From: UBA5436 sp964346085
GTDB lineage: Bacteria; Bacillota; Clostridia; Saccharofermentanales; DTU023
NCBI GenBank assembly: GCA_964346085.1
Contig: CAYFSZ010000015.1
Location: 1-23,618, forward strand
Direction of reading: 5' to 3'
DNA length: 23,618 nt
The position numbers and the translations under genes were made by a program. The notes under the pieces were generated by a model. The model ran no database searches and was not told where the DNA came from. It saw only the letters and a program-made list of their open reading frames with translations. Positions within the stretch are counted from its first letter, which is position 1. Each line of letters begins with the position of its first letter. This document shows, piece after piece, positions 1 to 8,205 of this stretch.

Positions 1-46
1 TACGATACTTGGACGGCGACGTCCTGGGAAAATTGGTGTTGCCGGT
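1..46 (+). rRNA. rrf: 5S ribosomal RNA, 3' end only
   Basis: The first ~45 bases match the 3' third of a bacterial 5S rRNA: a GATACTTGGACGG segment, the short hairpin GGACG-GCGA-CGTCC (helix IV), TGGGAAAA, and a GTTGCCGG end that would pair with the missing 5' end. It is cut by the window edge. The exact 3' end is uncertain by a few bases. It implies that a 16S-23S-5S operon lies immediately to the left, and an intrinsic terminator follows about ten bases later. Confidence 0.82.
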
Positions 47-56
47 TTTTATCAAG

Positions 57-83
57 AAAGTCAGGTTATTACCTGACTTTTTT
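57..83 (+). terminator. Intrinsic terminator of the rRNA operon
   Basis: A perfect 10-bp stem, AAAGTCAGGT (57-66) against ACCTGACTTT (71-80), with a TATT loop, runs into a T tract. It sits just after the 5S rRNA end, where the rRNA operon should stop. Confidence 0.88.
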
Positions 84-98
84 GTTTTTTAGTCAATT

Positions 99-136
99 AA
101 AAAGACTGCCTTTTCTTTAGAAGGACAGTCTTTTTT
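99..136. terminator. Bidirectional terminator between the rRNA operon and mtaD
   Basis: The stem AAAAAGACTG (99-108) pairs with CAGTCTTTTT (126-135). An inner CCTT/AAGG helix with one bulged A extends it. It has A and T tracts on both sides, so it can work in either direction. It lies about 33 bases past the minus-strand mtaD stop codon and would end that transcript, while backing up the rRNA terminator. Confidence 0.8.
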
Positions 137-168
137 ATGTTCATTTGATTATGATTATTATTATATGA

Positions 169-1470
169 TTAAGATAATTGTCTTAGTTTTTCTTCTTTAA
201 TACGATTCGCTTCAAATTTTACGCGTTCGATATCAATTGTTTTGTATTCATTGTTTTGATATACGATTTCGCCATCTATCATTGTTAAGTAAATATTTTT
301 CTGATTCAAGGAAAATACTAAATTTGCACAAATATCGTAGTTTGGTTGCATATTTGGAGCATCTAAATCAATCATAATTAAATCTGCTTTGAAGCCTTCT
401 TTGATGATTCCAGTGTCATTACGATTCTGTGCTTTAGCGCCATTTATCGTTGCAATTTCAAGTAATTTTTTTGCACTGATGGCATTAGGATCACGATTTA
501 ATCCATTTGCTAGGAGACCAGCTAAACGAAGTTCTTGAAATAAATCCAAATCATTATTACTAGCTGCTCCATCAGTTCCAATGCAGATATTGATTCCTTT
601 TTCTTGCCATTTTTTCAAGTTTGCAAAACCACTTCCTAATTTGAAATTGCTAGCAGGATTATGAACTAATACAGCCTGGTGTTTCGCGATGATCTCCATA
701 TCATTTTCTGTAATATAGACTCCATGTGCTAAAATACATTTTCTTTTGAAAGTGCCTAATTGTTCAAAATATTCGATTGGTGTCAAACCATTTCTTCTCT
801 GTATACACTCTTCATGCTCTCTTTTTGTTTCTGAGATGTGTATTTGTAGATTTAATGAATGATGATCTGCAAAGTCAATGACTTGTTCTACAATTTCAGG
901 AGTAGATGTATACTCTGCATGTATTCCTGCTTCTGCGATTATATTTGAATGGTTATTTGCTAAATAATCTAGTAAATACATTTCTTCCTGATAAGAAGAG
1001 TCGTTTTCGTACTTAAGATTTGGATCCATGTTGATAATAGGATTACAAATGTTTGCTTTGATTTTACTTTCTTCTATCGCTTTAATAATTCCTTCAATAC
1101 GCATATACATATCGGTAAAAGATACAGTACCAGTAGCGATAAATTCACTAATGCCGAGAAGTGCTCCCCAATACATATCTTCTTTATTCAATAAAGCTTC
1201 AAATGGGAAAATTTTTGTAAATAACCAATCTTGTAAATTTAAACCTTCACCATAACCTCTTAGTAAGGTCATTGGAACGTGACTATGTAAATTAAATAAT
1301 CCCGGCATCACTAACTTGTTTTTTCCATTAATCACATGAACGTTGTCAGTTAGGGTGCTGTCTAAATTTTGTCCGATTTTATGAATGACATTGTCTTCGA
1401 TTAAAATATCAAAATTTTTGTGCTGAATAAAATCAGCATCTAAATAATCTACATTTTTTATTAAAATCAT
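169..1470 (-). CDS. mtaD: Amidohydrolase, 5-methylthioadenosine/S-adenosylhomocysteine deaminase family
   Basis: This 433-residue cytosolic metal-dependent deaminase is full length for the MtaD/SsnA/ATZ-TRZ amidohydrolase group. The visible metal and catalytic residues are H62 and H64 (NLHSH), H211 with E214 (HISE), the H249 region (LAHG), and D300 (GTDGAASNNDLD). The N-terminal strand and the C-terminal KADLIMIDLD segment form the composite beta-sandwich typical of the fold. The family hydrolyses the adenine amino group of methylthioadenosine, SAH or adenosine; the exact substrate cannot be read from sequence. The start is set by a GGAG ribosome binding site (AGAGGAGATC) five to six bases upstream, right at the scaffold gap edge. 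If the duplicated gap flank is collapsed, the gene begins only ~38 bp after the PBP stop with no terminator between, so the two are likely one operon. Guanine deaminase-like activity is an alternative. Confidence 0.85.
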   Translation of the reverse strand: MILIKNVDYLDADFIQHKNFDILIEDNVIHKIGQNLDSTLTDNVHVINGKNKLVMPGLFNLHSHVPMTLLRGYGEGLNLQDWLFTKIFPFEALLNKEDMYWGALLGISEFIATGTVSFTDMYMRIEGIIKAIEESKIKANICNPIINMDPNLKYENDSSYQEEMYLLDYLANNHSNIIAEAGIHAEYTSTPEIVEQVIDFADHHSLNLQIHISETKREHEECIQRRNGLTPIEYFEQLGTFKRKCILAHGVYITENDMEIIAKHQAVLVHNPASNFKLGSGFANLKKWQEKGINICIGTDGAASNNDLDLFQELRLAGLLANGLNRDPNAISAKKLLEIATINGAKAQNRNDTGIIKEGFKADLIMIDLDAPNMQPNYDICANLVFSLNQKNIYLTMIDGEIVYQNNEYKTIDIERVKFEANRIKEEKLRQLS

Positions 1471-1482
1471 AAGATCTCCTCT
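1428..1482. repeat. 55-bp duplicated flank of the scaffold gap, left copy
   Basis: These 55 bases, covering the mtaD ribosome binding site and first 14 codons, reappear without a mismatch at 1583-1637, directly after the run of N. An exact repeat abutting both gap edges is the signature of two contigs ending in the same assembly k-mer. It is not a biological duplication. Confidence 0.9.
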
Positions 1483-1582
1483 NNNNNNNNNNNNNNNNNN
1501 NNNNNNNNNNNNNNNNNNNNNNNNNNNNNNNNNNNNNNNNNNNNNNNNNNNNNNNNNNNNNNNNNNNNNNNNNNNNNNNNNN
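1483..1582. other. Scaffold gap of 100 N
   Basis: A run of exactly 100 N is the conventional placeholder for a gap of unknown size. Because both flanks carry the same 55 bases, the true sequence most likely has no gap and the contigs overlap. Confidence 0.97.
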
Positions 1583-1637
1583 TAAAATCAGCATCTAAAT
1601 AATCTACATTTTTTATTAAAATCATAAGATCTCCTCT
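1583..1637. repeat. 55-bp duplicated flank of the scaffold gap, right copy
   Basis: Identical to 1428-1482. It contains a second copy of the mtaD start region, but its reading frame runs straight into the N run, so it should not be annotated as a second truncated mtaD. Confidence 0.9.
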
Positions 1638-1663
1638 GAAATCATTGATGTTTTTATTTGTAA

Positions 1664-4066
1664 CTATGGTGCAGGATCAACAGGAGCAGGTTCGGTCTCT
1701 ACCGGAGCAGGTTCTGTTGGAACAGGTGCTGAAGTAGCAGATGTTGTAGGAGCTTCTGTTGGTTCTACAGGAACTTCTTCAGATGGAGCAGGTCCTGGCT
1801 GATCTCCTTGTTCTTGTGAACTTGATTCAATTGGCTCAGTCGTTTCCTCTGATGTTTCTTCTGTATGTTTTCTCAAGTGATAGGAACAACCGTTCAATGG
1901 GTTAGCTACGGAACCATCTAATAACCAAGCTGTGAATGTTCTTGGACAATTTGCTGTCGCTAAATCGCCAGTGTCTGCACAGACAGTTTGCTGAATGACT
2001 CCTTCGTTAACTGTAAATTCTTGATCAGGCAACGATTCATGAATTGAAGTCATACAAAGATTCCAAATATCAACGGCAGTGTATACATCAATTTCAGGTA
2101 CTGTGATCTTTCTACCGTTAGTATTATCAAAACCGTACCAAATTGAAGCAGTGTAATAAGGAGAATAACCACAAAACCAAGTATCAATCATATCTTCAGA
2201 GGTACCCGTTTTTCCTGCTGCATGCATATTTGCAGGTGTCGCATTTACATTTGCTGCAATCTTTTCTAAATTCTTAGTGATTATTGATGCGGTTCCAGGT
2301 TTAAATGCAGGTGTTTGAATAGGTGAAGAATTGTCCAATAATACAGTTCCGTCATGTCGTAAAACTCTTGTATAGCAAGTTGGTTCAACATAAATTCCTT
2401 GATTTGCAAATGAACTATAAGCACCAGCCATTTCCAAAGTACTGACACCGTTTTCAAAACCACCTAATGCAGTTGAAGCAAATTGTTCGGTCATGCGATC
2501 AATTCCTAATTTTTTCAAATAAGATAAACCAATTTCAGGTGTAACAACATTCATAAAAGTATCGGCTGCAATGGTATTTGTAGAATTGACTAAAGCCTTT
2601 TCCAAATTCATTTTTCCTAAATAACTCCTATAGGCGTTTAAAGGATAATCGGTTGTTGGATTATATGGATCAAGTTGCACAGGACGATCATTGAATATTG
2701 TGGCATCTGAAATAGCTCCACTGTCAATACCAGGTCCATATACAACAAGAGGTTTGATTGATGATGCGGGTTGGCGCTTAGCATCAGAAGCTCTATTAAA
2801 GATAAAATTATCTTTCTTTTCGCCAAATCCTCCTACCATACCTCGAATTCTTCCAGGATCGTTTGGGATATTCGCTAAAACAGTCATCGCAGATTGAGGT
2901 GCTTCTGGGCTATCTGCTGTTAGAGATGGATCTTTAGAGCGAATAGAAGAATCTTGATAAATTTTCTCAAGTTTTCCTTGAACGACTGGATCGACAGTTG
3001 TTTCAATAATTAATCCTTGATTAAAAACTGTCAGCTCTGCGAGTTCTGGACTATAGCCATTACGTGTGATTAAATCAGCGATGACTTTTTGAATGGTATA
3101 TTCTTCAAACCATGTGTAAATATTGTCATAACTTTCTTCAAAATATCCAAAATTAAATACTAGTTCATCTAGTAAAGCTGCATCATATTCCTCTTGCGTA
3201 ATCATTTCTAATTCATACATTTTAGAAATGATGGTGCGCATTCTTCTTAAACTATTACGACGACCATACTCAGTCATTGGATTATAAATCGCAGGTTGGT
3301 TTGGAATTCCAGCTAAAAATGCACATTCTGTAAGACTTAGTTCTGAAACATCCTTGTTGAAGTAGTATTTTGCTGCTGCTCCAATACCGGTAATATTATT
3401 CGACATAGGAACTAAATTCAAATATAACTCAAGGATACCTTCTTTAGAGACAGTTTTTTCTAATTCAATAGCGGAATACCACTCTTGTATCTTTCTCTGC
3501 GCAGAAAGATCATCTGCTCCTGAAATCATCTTTATTGTCTGCTGCGTAATCGTAGATCCTCCGTGGGTAGGGGTTCCACCGTTTGCAATAGCGCTGAAAA
3601 TAGAACTTGCAATTCTCTTAGCATCGATACCTGGATGATCAAAAAAACGTTCATCTTCAATAGATCTGAAAGCCTCATCGATATAAGTATCAGCAAATTT
3701 TGAATAAGGAACAAATTCATTTCTAGAACCAGAGGATGCAGTAAGTTCAGTTAACTTATCCCCGTTCATATCTAGCAAAACTGTCGTTTGATTAAAATTT
3801 TGTAGGTTTTCTGTATCAATTGCTTTAGCTGTAGATACATAACCAGCTAACATCCCGCTACCAACTCCGGCGACTAAAAACCCAACAATTAATATGAGAA
3901 TTAAAACAATTAACAATGTTCTTCTTAATATAAAAGCGATAGAACCGAACAATGTTATTTCTTCTGCTTTCGTCGGTTTTCCGCTTATTCTTTTCTTTAA
4001 AGTAGCTTTTGATCTAGCTCTTTTTCTTTGTATTCGTTTTGAATTAGAATCTTTATTAGAGTTCAT
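1664..4066 (-). CDS. Class A penicillin-binding protein (bifunctional transglycosylase/transpeptidase, PBP1A type)
   Basis: This 800-residue membrane enzyme polymerises lipid II and cross-links peptidoglycan outside the cell. A strongly basic cytoplasmic tail (1-38) precedes one membrane segment (about 45-76). The GT51 transglycosylase domain shows EDERFFDHPGID (137-148, catalytic Glu region) and GGSTITQQ (169-176). The transpeptidase domain has all three active-site motifs: S435-S-I-K438, S495-T-N497 and K619-T-G621. After a C-terminal domain with several Cys (C696, C707, C727), the last ~65 residues are a Pro/Glu/Thr tail. The start has an AGGATG ribosome binding site and a good promoter upstream (4118-4146). 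mtaD follows and is probably cotranscribed. No catalytic residue is missing. Which PBP1 paralogue this is cannot be decided here. Confidence 0.94.
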   Translation of the reverse strand: MNSNKDSNSKRIQRKRARSKATLKKRISGKPTKAEEITLFGSIAFILRRTLLIVLILILIVGFLVAGVGSGMLAGYVSTAKAIDTENLQNFNQTTVLLDMNGDKLTELTASSGSRNEFVPYSKFADTYIDEAFRSIEDERFFDHPGIDAKRIASSIFSAIANGGTPTHGGSTITQQTIKMISGADDLSAQRKIQEWYSAIELEKTVSKEGILELYLNLVPMSNNITGIGAAAKYYFNKDVSELSLTECAFLAGIPNQPAIYNPMTEYGRRNSLRRMRTIISKMYELEMITQEEYDAALLDELVFNFGYFEESYDNIYTWFEEYTIQKVIADLITRNGYSPELAELTVFNQGLIIETTVDPVVQGKLEKIYQDSSIRSKDPSLTADSPEAPQSAMTVLANIPNDPGRIRGMVGGFGEKKDNFIFNRASDAKRQPASSIKPLVVYGPGIDSGAISDATIFNDRPVQLDPYNPTTDYPLNAYRSYLGKMNLEKALVNSTNTIAADTFMNVVTPEIGLSYLKKLGIDRMTEQFASTALGGFENGVSTLEMAGAYSSFANQGIYVEPTCYTRVLRHDGTVLLDNSSPIQTPAFKPGTASIITKNLEKIAANVNATPANMHAAGKTGTSEDMIDTWFCGYSPYYTASIWYGFDNTNGRKITVPEIDVYTAVDIWNLCMTSIHESLPDQEFTVNEGVIQQTVCADTGDLATANCPRTFTAWLLDGSVANPLNGCSYHLRKHTEETSEETTEPIESSSQEQGDQPGPAPSEEVPVEPTEAPTTSATSAPVPTEPAPVETEPAPVDPAP

Positions 4067-4117
4067 TTATTCATCCTGTTCAACTTTGAAATTATATATA
4101 TATTTATATATTCACAC

Positions 4118-4146
4118 ATTATAATGCCAAAGATAAGTCTGAACAA
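4118..4146 (-). promoter_or_regulatory. Sigma-A-type promoter of the PBP-mtaD operon
   Basis: On the minus strand, TTGTTC (4141-4146) is followed after exactly 17 bases by a perfect TATAAT (4118-4123). Transcription would start near 4111, giving a ~45-nt AT-rich leader before the PBP start codon. Confidence 0.72.
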
Positions 4147-4338
4147 GTCATGAGTTTTTTCTATGCAATATGACTAAAAATCAATTTTAAGGTGCAAAAT
4201 TTAGACAGATATGGAGAACAATGATAAACTCGTTTTTAAATTTATTTTAATGATAGAGCAGAATCGGTGTGGATTAAGACCAATGAATGATAATATTTGT
4301 TGCTTTATTGCTCTGATTAGCTATTTTTTGCTTGAAAT

Positions 4339-4367
4339 TTGTTTTTTAAGTTGAAAAGCATTAAAAT
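4339..4367 (+). promoter_or_regulatory. Candidate promoter of the NlpC/P60 gene
   Basis: TTGTTT (4339-4344), a 17-base spacer and TAAAAT (4362-4367) lie ~55 bases ahead of the start codon. The match is moderate and the region is AT-rich, so chance is possible. Confidence 0.4.
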
Positions 4368-4420
4368 TTATAAAGTACATTTGAACAAAAACAATTACCA
4401 TTTCGGTAAACGGAGGTATT

Positions 4421-5968
4421 ATGAATAATTCTCAGAAGGGTCTGGGGTTAGGCAAATTCAAAAATATGATAAGCCAAATTCCCGGAGGGATTTTGAAGAA
4501 AGTTTTCTTATTAGGAGTACCGGCTCTTGCAGCTATTTTGGTCATCGCTGTAGTAGCAACATCAATTTTGGTGAATCCTAATCAAAAAGAGGCTGCTTTC
4601 GGTAAGGTTGAAAAACAACAAAAGGTTGATATTCGCGAGAAAATTGATCCTGTAGAAAAAGCGGAAGTAAAAGCAGTAAAAAAAGATTTGGCGAATATTA
4701 ATCGTGACATTGCTAGTATTTCATTGGAAGATGTTATCAAAAACAGTGAAGGATCTTCCTTAAAGGACGAAAAAACCTTAAGTGTGAGCGAAATTCAAGC
4801 AAATCCAGAAGAAAATGAAAAAGAGATTTCTATTGAAACTCAACCAACAGTAAAAGAAGAAGCTCCAGAAATTAAGAAACCAAATGCTGCTCAACAAGCA
4901 GTTGATGTAAAACCAGCAGAAGAAACACCGACTGTTGATGAATCTCCTGAAGTTGTAGAAGAACCTAGTGAGCCTGAAGCACCAGCAGAAGATGATGAAG
5001 TCGAAACATGGGTAGATAAATATGTTAATACAGATATTTTGAATCTTAGATCAAACTATTCTTTTGATGGTGACATTATCGGAACATTAACTAAAGGACA
5101 AATAATTACTGAAATTTCAGTTATTAATAATTCTGAATGGTCTAAAGTTCAATTAGCCGATGGTACAAGTGGATACGTATATAACTATTATTTGACTACG
5201 GAATATGTTGAAGAATCGAAACCAGAAGAAGAGGCTCCAGCTGTTGAAGATAGTTCATTTGAAGAAATGAGTGGAACTTTGTATATCGGAGTTGGCGCAG
5301 CTAATGTACGTTCAGAAGCGAGTGCTTCATCAAATCTTGTCACAACATTGTATTATGGAAATTCAGTCACCATAACAGGATTTGGAGAAGGTTGGTATAA
5401 AGTAATTGATTCCAGTGGTAATGGCGGTTTTATTAGAGAAGATTTACTAAGAGATACACCGGTGCCACAAGAAGAATTAGATGCACTTAATGAAGTTGCT
5501 GAAGAAACACAAGCTGAAGAAGCTCCAACACCAGTAGAAGAGCCAGCACCAGCACCTCCAGCACCTGCTCCAGTAGCACCTGGAAACAGTGGTGGTGTTG
5601 CGGCTGTAAATATTGCACTTGCACAAGTAGGAAAACCATATATTTATGGAACAGCTGGTCCGAATTCGTTCGATTGCTCAGGTTTAGTACAATATGCGGT
5701 TAGAAATGCTGGTGGAAGTATTAGCAGAAGCTCTTATACACAAGCTCGAGATGGTATAGCAGTTCCTTTCTCAAGTGGAGATTATTCACAACTTGCTCCT
5801 GGTGATGTTTTATGTTTCGCTTTTGGAGGCGGAGTTTCTCATACCGGTATGTATATTGGAAATGGAGAATTTGTACATGCAATGAACCCATCTGATGGTA
5901 TTCAAGTAAACAGCCTTTATGGATACTGGAGTGGAAGTTTAGCTTATGTTAGACGTGTATTCTACTAA
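4421..5968 (+). CDS. Membrane-anchored SH3b-NlpC/P60 peptidoglycan endopeptidase
   Basis: This 515-residue cell-wall hydrolase is expected to cut peptide stems (D-Glu-diamino acid bonds in most of the family). The order is: short cytoplasmic tail; membrane segment or uncleaved signal (about 27-51); Lys/Glu then acidic Pro-rich linker (60-195); first SH3b (about 199-260, LNLRSNYSFDGDIIGTL); second SH3b (about 285-345, ANVRSEASASSNLV); Pro/Ala linker; C-terminal NlpC/P60 domain (392-515). The catalytic residues are all present: C419 in FDCSGL, H474 in VSHTGMYIG and H486 in FVHAMN, with the usual 12-residue His-His spacing. The start follows GGAGG at 4412-4416. It is transcribed alone, divergently from the PBP gene, and ends at a strong terminator. 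It is the catalytically intact comparator for the degenerate homologue at 19236-20291. Confidence 0.92.
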   Translation: MNNSQKGLGLGKFKNMISQIPGGILKKVFLLGVPALAAILVIAVVATSILVNPNQKEAAFGKVEKQQKVDIREKIDPVEKAEVKAVKKDLANINRDIASISLEDVIKNSEGSSLKDEKTLSVSEIQANPEENEKEISIETQPTVKEEAPEIKKPNAAQQAVDVKPAEETPTVDESPEVVEEPSEPEAPAEDDEVETWVDKYVNTDILNLRSNYSFDGDIIGTLTKGQIITEISVINNSEWSKVQLADGTSGYVYNYYLTTEYVEESKPEEEAPAVEDSSFEEMSGTLYIGVGAANVRSEASASSNLVTTLYYGNSVTITGFGEGWYKVIDSSGNGGFIREDLLRDTPVPQEELDALNEVAEETQAEEAPTPVEEPAPAPPAPAPVAPGNSGGVAAVNIALAQVGKPYIYGTAGPNSFDCSGLVQYAVRNAGGSISRSSYTQARDGIAVPFSSGDYSQLAPGDVLCFAFGGGVSHTGMYIGNGEFVHAMNPSDGIQVNSLYGYWSGSLAYVRRVFY

Positions 5969-6005
5969 GTACGCTTTGTATAAAATGCTATAAATATTGT
6001 TTTTT

Positions 6006-6042
6006 AAGAGTCTATATTTTCTAAAATGTAGACTCTTTTTTT
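6006..6042 (+). terminator. Intrinsic terminator after the NlpC/P60 gene
   Basis: AAGAGTCTATATTTT (6006-6020) pairs with AAAATGTAGACTCTT (6023-6037) with a single G-U pair. The innermost pairs must open to form the loop. A long T tract follows. Confidence 0.9.
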
Positions 6043-6074
6043 AACACAAGAGTAATGTTTTCGAGTGTGCGTTA

Positions 6075-6083
6075 TGTTACAAT
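6075..6083 (+). promoter_or_regulatory. Extended -10 promoter of the VanW gene
   Basis: TGTTACAAT fits the TGnTATAAT extended -10 pattern, and no good -35 is visible. Transcription would start near 6090, giving a ~60-nt leader. The same TGTTAYAAT element appears before nifJ and dnaD. Confidence 0.5.
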
Positions 6084-6148
6084 AGCCTAAGGTATTTTTC
6101 TTTAAAATAAGTCATATATTATGAGTAAGTGCGCATGGAGTGAAGAGA

Positions 6149-8146
6149 ATGACAAATATTCGCAGTATCCAATTCAATAATGTTACCCCACAACCGGTGA
6201 TTAGAAGAACAAATCAGGTTTCTATAAATCAGTGTGTTGATAATAGAAAGAAGCAGAGTTCTTTAAATAATAATGTAAAATCTTCTCAGAGTAATACCAG
6301 CCGTTCTCATTCAAAGGCTACTGTTCCTGTTTCTAGAAATAGTAGTTCTTCACAAAATAAATCTGTTGCTTCGGCTAAGAAACTTGCAGCACAACAGAGC
6401 CATAAAAAGAACAATACTCCAAAATCAAATCATTCAAAACAATCGAATAATAATGGTTCTAATGGGAAAAAACCTGGCAAATCACTTTTACCACTGTATG
6501 TTCTTGCCGGTATTGCATTAGCCTTCTTAATCTATTCAGCATTTGAATTCTTGTATAAACCTATGCAAGGAGATAGTAAAAAATTAGCTTCTGAAAATGT
6601 AGAAACCACTACAGATAAAAGAGCAGAAGATAGCGATAAAATTGAGAAGAATATTTATTTCTCGGGAATCTCTTTGGAGGGAATGTCTTTCTCTGATTTT
6701 GAAGCACTGATGAAAGAGAAAAATTCAAAATTAGGCCAAGAGAACCTTAATATTAAAAGCGAACATGCGAAGACTCAACCTGATGTTAAGATTTCTGATT
6801 TAGGATATCAATATGATGCAGAGAAAATGTATGATAATGCTATAACATTATCAGATATTCTTAGAGGAGAAACCCCAGATCAGAGCAAAAGTGCAGGACT
6901 TTTGGCAATGATTTCAAAAAATGGGCAAGTTGAAGTATCAGAAGAGCAAATAAAAGATTTAGCATCAAAGAAAGATGATAAATTTGAATTAAATCCTGTT
7001 TATAAAGTTAATGATGAAGTCTTTGATAAAGAAATTGATAAAATTGTTGAAGATTTCAGTACTGGTAGTGAAGATGGAAATAATATTACTTTCAATGTAG
7101 AAACTTTAAAATTTGAGTATGAATCTTTAGGAACAAGCTATGTTGTTGAAAAAGAGGACTTAATCCAACAAATTGAAGATGCTGTTACTTCAAATACATT
7201 CGATAAAGCGATTAATTTAAAGTTCAAAGAAACTGAAAATGCTGCATCAAATGAAGAATTAAATAGTAATTTAGGATATATTTCTTCTGGATATACTCCG
7301 TTTGTAACATATGATCCACCTAGAGATGCGAATGTTAATCGTGTTTCTGAATCTCTGACTGGAATGGTTTTAATGCCAGGTGAAGAATTTTCCTATATGA
7401 CAAGTATTAGTCCGATTACCCCAGAAAATGGTTATCAACAAGGCTATCAAATTGGAGCTGACGGACAACCAGAATTAATCTTAGGTGGAGGAATTTGCCA
7501 AGGAAGTAGCACACTTTATAATGCAGTTGTGCGTGCAGATTTAGAAATCGTTGAAAGAAATAATCATACCGTTCCAAGTGTTTATATTACGCAAGGACTC
7601 GATTCGATGGTATCAGATTGGTCTGATTTTAAATTCCGCAATAATACTGATTATCCGATTGCAATTGTAGGAACATGTGTTGCAGGAGAATATATCCAAT
7701 TTGATATTTACGGTAGACTTTTAGAAGATGGCGTAACAATTGATCTTGAAGCATTTTATCAAGGCGAAGATCAACCAGGAGCTCCAAAACGTGTTCAAAA
7801 CAATGATTTAGCACCAGGAGAAGAAGTAGTTGTTACTCCTGCGATAGTTGGATCTTTCTGGAGTACTGATAAAGTATATTACAAAGATGGTGTAGAGTTT
7901 GACAGAGTCCATTTGAACAATTCTCATTATTGGGCTTATGCTGCAGTCGTAGAATATGGTCCTTCCAGTTCTTCTACAACAGAAACAACGACGGAAGCAA
8001 CAACACCAGCTCCGACAACAACAGAAACAACGACGGAAGCAACAACACCAGCCCCGACAACAACAGAAACAACGACGGAAGCAACAACACCAGATCCGAC
8101 TGAGACTGATCTAATGGAAGATGTGGCAGAACCTGTTGTGCCATAA
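6149..8146 (+). CDS. VanW-family membrane protein with peptidoglycan-binding-like domain
   Basis: The protein has 665 residues from ATG 6149. I prefer this ATG because GGAG (6137-6140) is spaced eight bases from it; the in-frame GTG at 6140 overlaps that ribosome binding site. A ~110-residue Ser/Asn/Lys-rich, probably disordered cytoplasmic tail precedes one membrane segment (about 112-135). Outside are one or two YoaR-type PG_binding_4-like regions (about 168-360), then the VanW domain (about 375-530). The VanW domain shows MPGEEFSYMTSISP, GGGICQGSSTLYNA and VERNNHT; most family members have Val where this one has Gly after ICQ. Three 14-residue TTETTTEATTPAPT repeats end the protein. The role of VanW proteins is not settled; an envelope function is inferred. 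The gene stands alone between terminators. Confidence 0.87.
   Translation: MTNIRSIQFNNVTPQPVIRRTNQVSINQCVDNRKKQSSLNNNVKSSQSNTSRSHSKATVPVSRNSSSSQNKSVASAKKLAAQQSHKKNNTPKSNHSKQSNNNGSNGKKPGKSLLPLYVLAGIALAFLIYSAFEFLYKPMQGDSKKLASENVETTTDKRAEDSDKIEKNIYFSGISLEGMSFSDFEALMKEKNSKLGQENLNIKSEHAKTQPDVKISDLGYQYDAEKMYDNAITLSDILRGETPDQSKSAGLLAMISKNGQVEVSEEQIKDLASKKDDKFELNPVYKVNDEVFDKEIDKIVEDFSTGSEDGNNITFNVETLKFEYESLGTSYVVEKEDLIQQIEDAVTSNTFDKAINLKFKETENAASNEELNSNLGYISSGYTPFVTYDPPRDANVNRVSESLTGMVLMPGEEFSYMTSISPITPENGYQQGYQIGADGQPELILGGGICQGSSTLYNAVVRADLEIVERNNHTVPSVYITQGLDSMVSDWSDFKFRNNTDYPIAIVGTCVAGEYIQFDIYGRLLEDGVTIDLEAFYQGEDQPGAPKRVQNNDLAPGEEVVVTPAIVGSFWSTDKVYYKDGVEFDRVHLNNSHYWAYAAVVEYGPSSSSTTETTTEATTPAPTTTETTTEATTPAPTTTETTTEATTPDPTETDLMEDVAEPVVP
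7976..8101 (+). repeat. Three tandem 42-bp coding repeats in the VanW gene
   Basis: Units at 7976-8017, 8018-8059 and 8060-8101 each encode 14 residues rich in Thr, Glu and Pro. Units one and two differ at a single silent base. The third differs mainly near its end, where Ala becomes Asp. Such near-identity favours copy-number change by slippage. Confidence 0.93.
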
Positions 8147-8171
8147 GAATAATTTTGATTTTAGAATTATG

Positions 8172-8205
8172 AATAAGCTATCTAGTAATAGATAGCTTAT
8201 TTTTT
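8172..8205. terminator. Terminator shared by the convergent VanW and PHP genes
   Basis: A perfect 13-bp stem, AATAAGCTATCTA (8172-8184) against TAGATAGCTTATT (8189-8201), has a GTAA loop and a T tract on the plus side. It clearly ends the VanW transcript. The stop codon of the minus-strand PHP gene lies inside the right arm, and no T tract follows on that strand, so termination of the PHP transcript here is less certain. Confidence 0.85.

Larger units (their letters stand above)
4067..4420. other. 354-bp divergent intergenic region between the PBP and NlpC/P60 genes
   Basis: It is AT-rich, with no supportable ORF or RNA gene. It holds the PBP promoter on the minus strand (4118-4146), a weaker plus-strand promoter candidate (4339-4367), and a small TTACC-ATTTC-GGTAA inverted repeat (4395-4409) directly before the NlpC/P60 ribosome binding site. 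I saw nothing convincing in the middle (about 4150-4330). Confidence 0.7.

Noticed and set aside
1583..1637. A second, truncated copy of mtaD
   Set aside because: It is an exact copy of the gap's left flank and is best explained as a contig overlap.
4395..4409. TTACC-ATTTC-GGTAA hairpin before the NlpC/P60 ribosome binding site as a regulatory switch
   Set aside because: Only five base pairs, common by chance in AT-rich DNA; no partner structure was found.
6121..6180. Short upstream ORF (19 codons) overlapping the VanW start
   Set aside because: No ribosome binding site of its own; the GGAG inside it is well explained as the VanW ribosome binding site.
7976..8101. CRISPR-like array
   Set aside because: The 42-bp units are contiguous with no spacers and lie in frame in a coding sequence.
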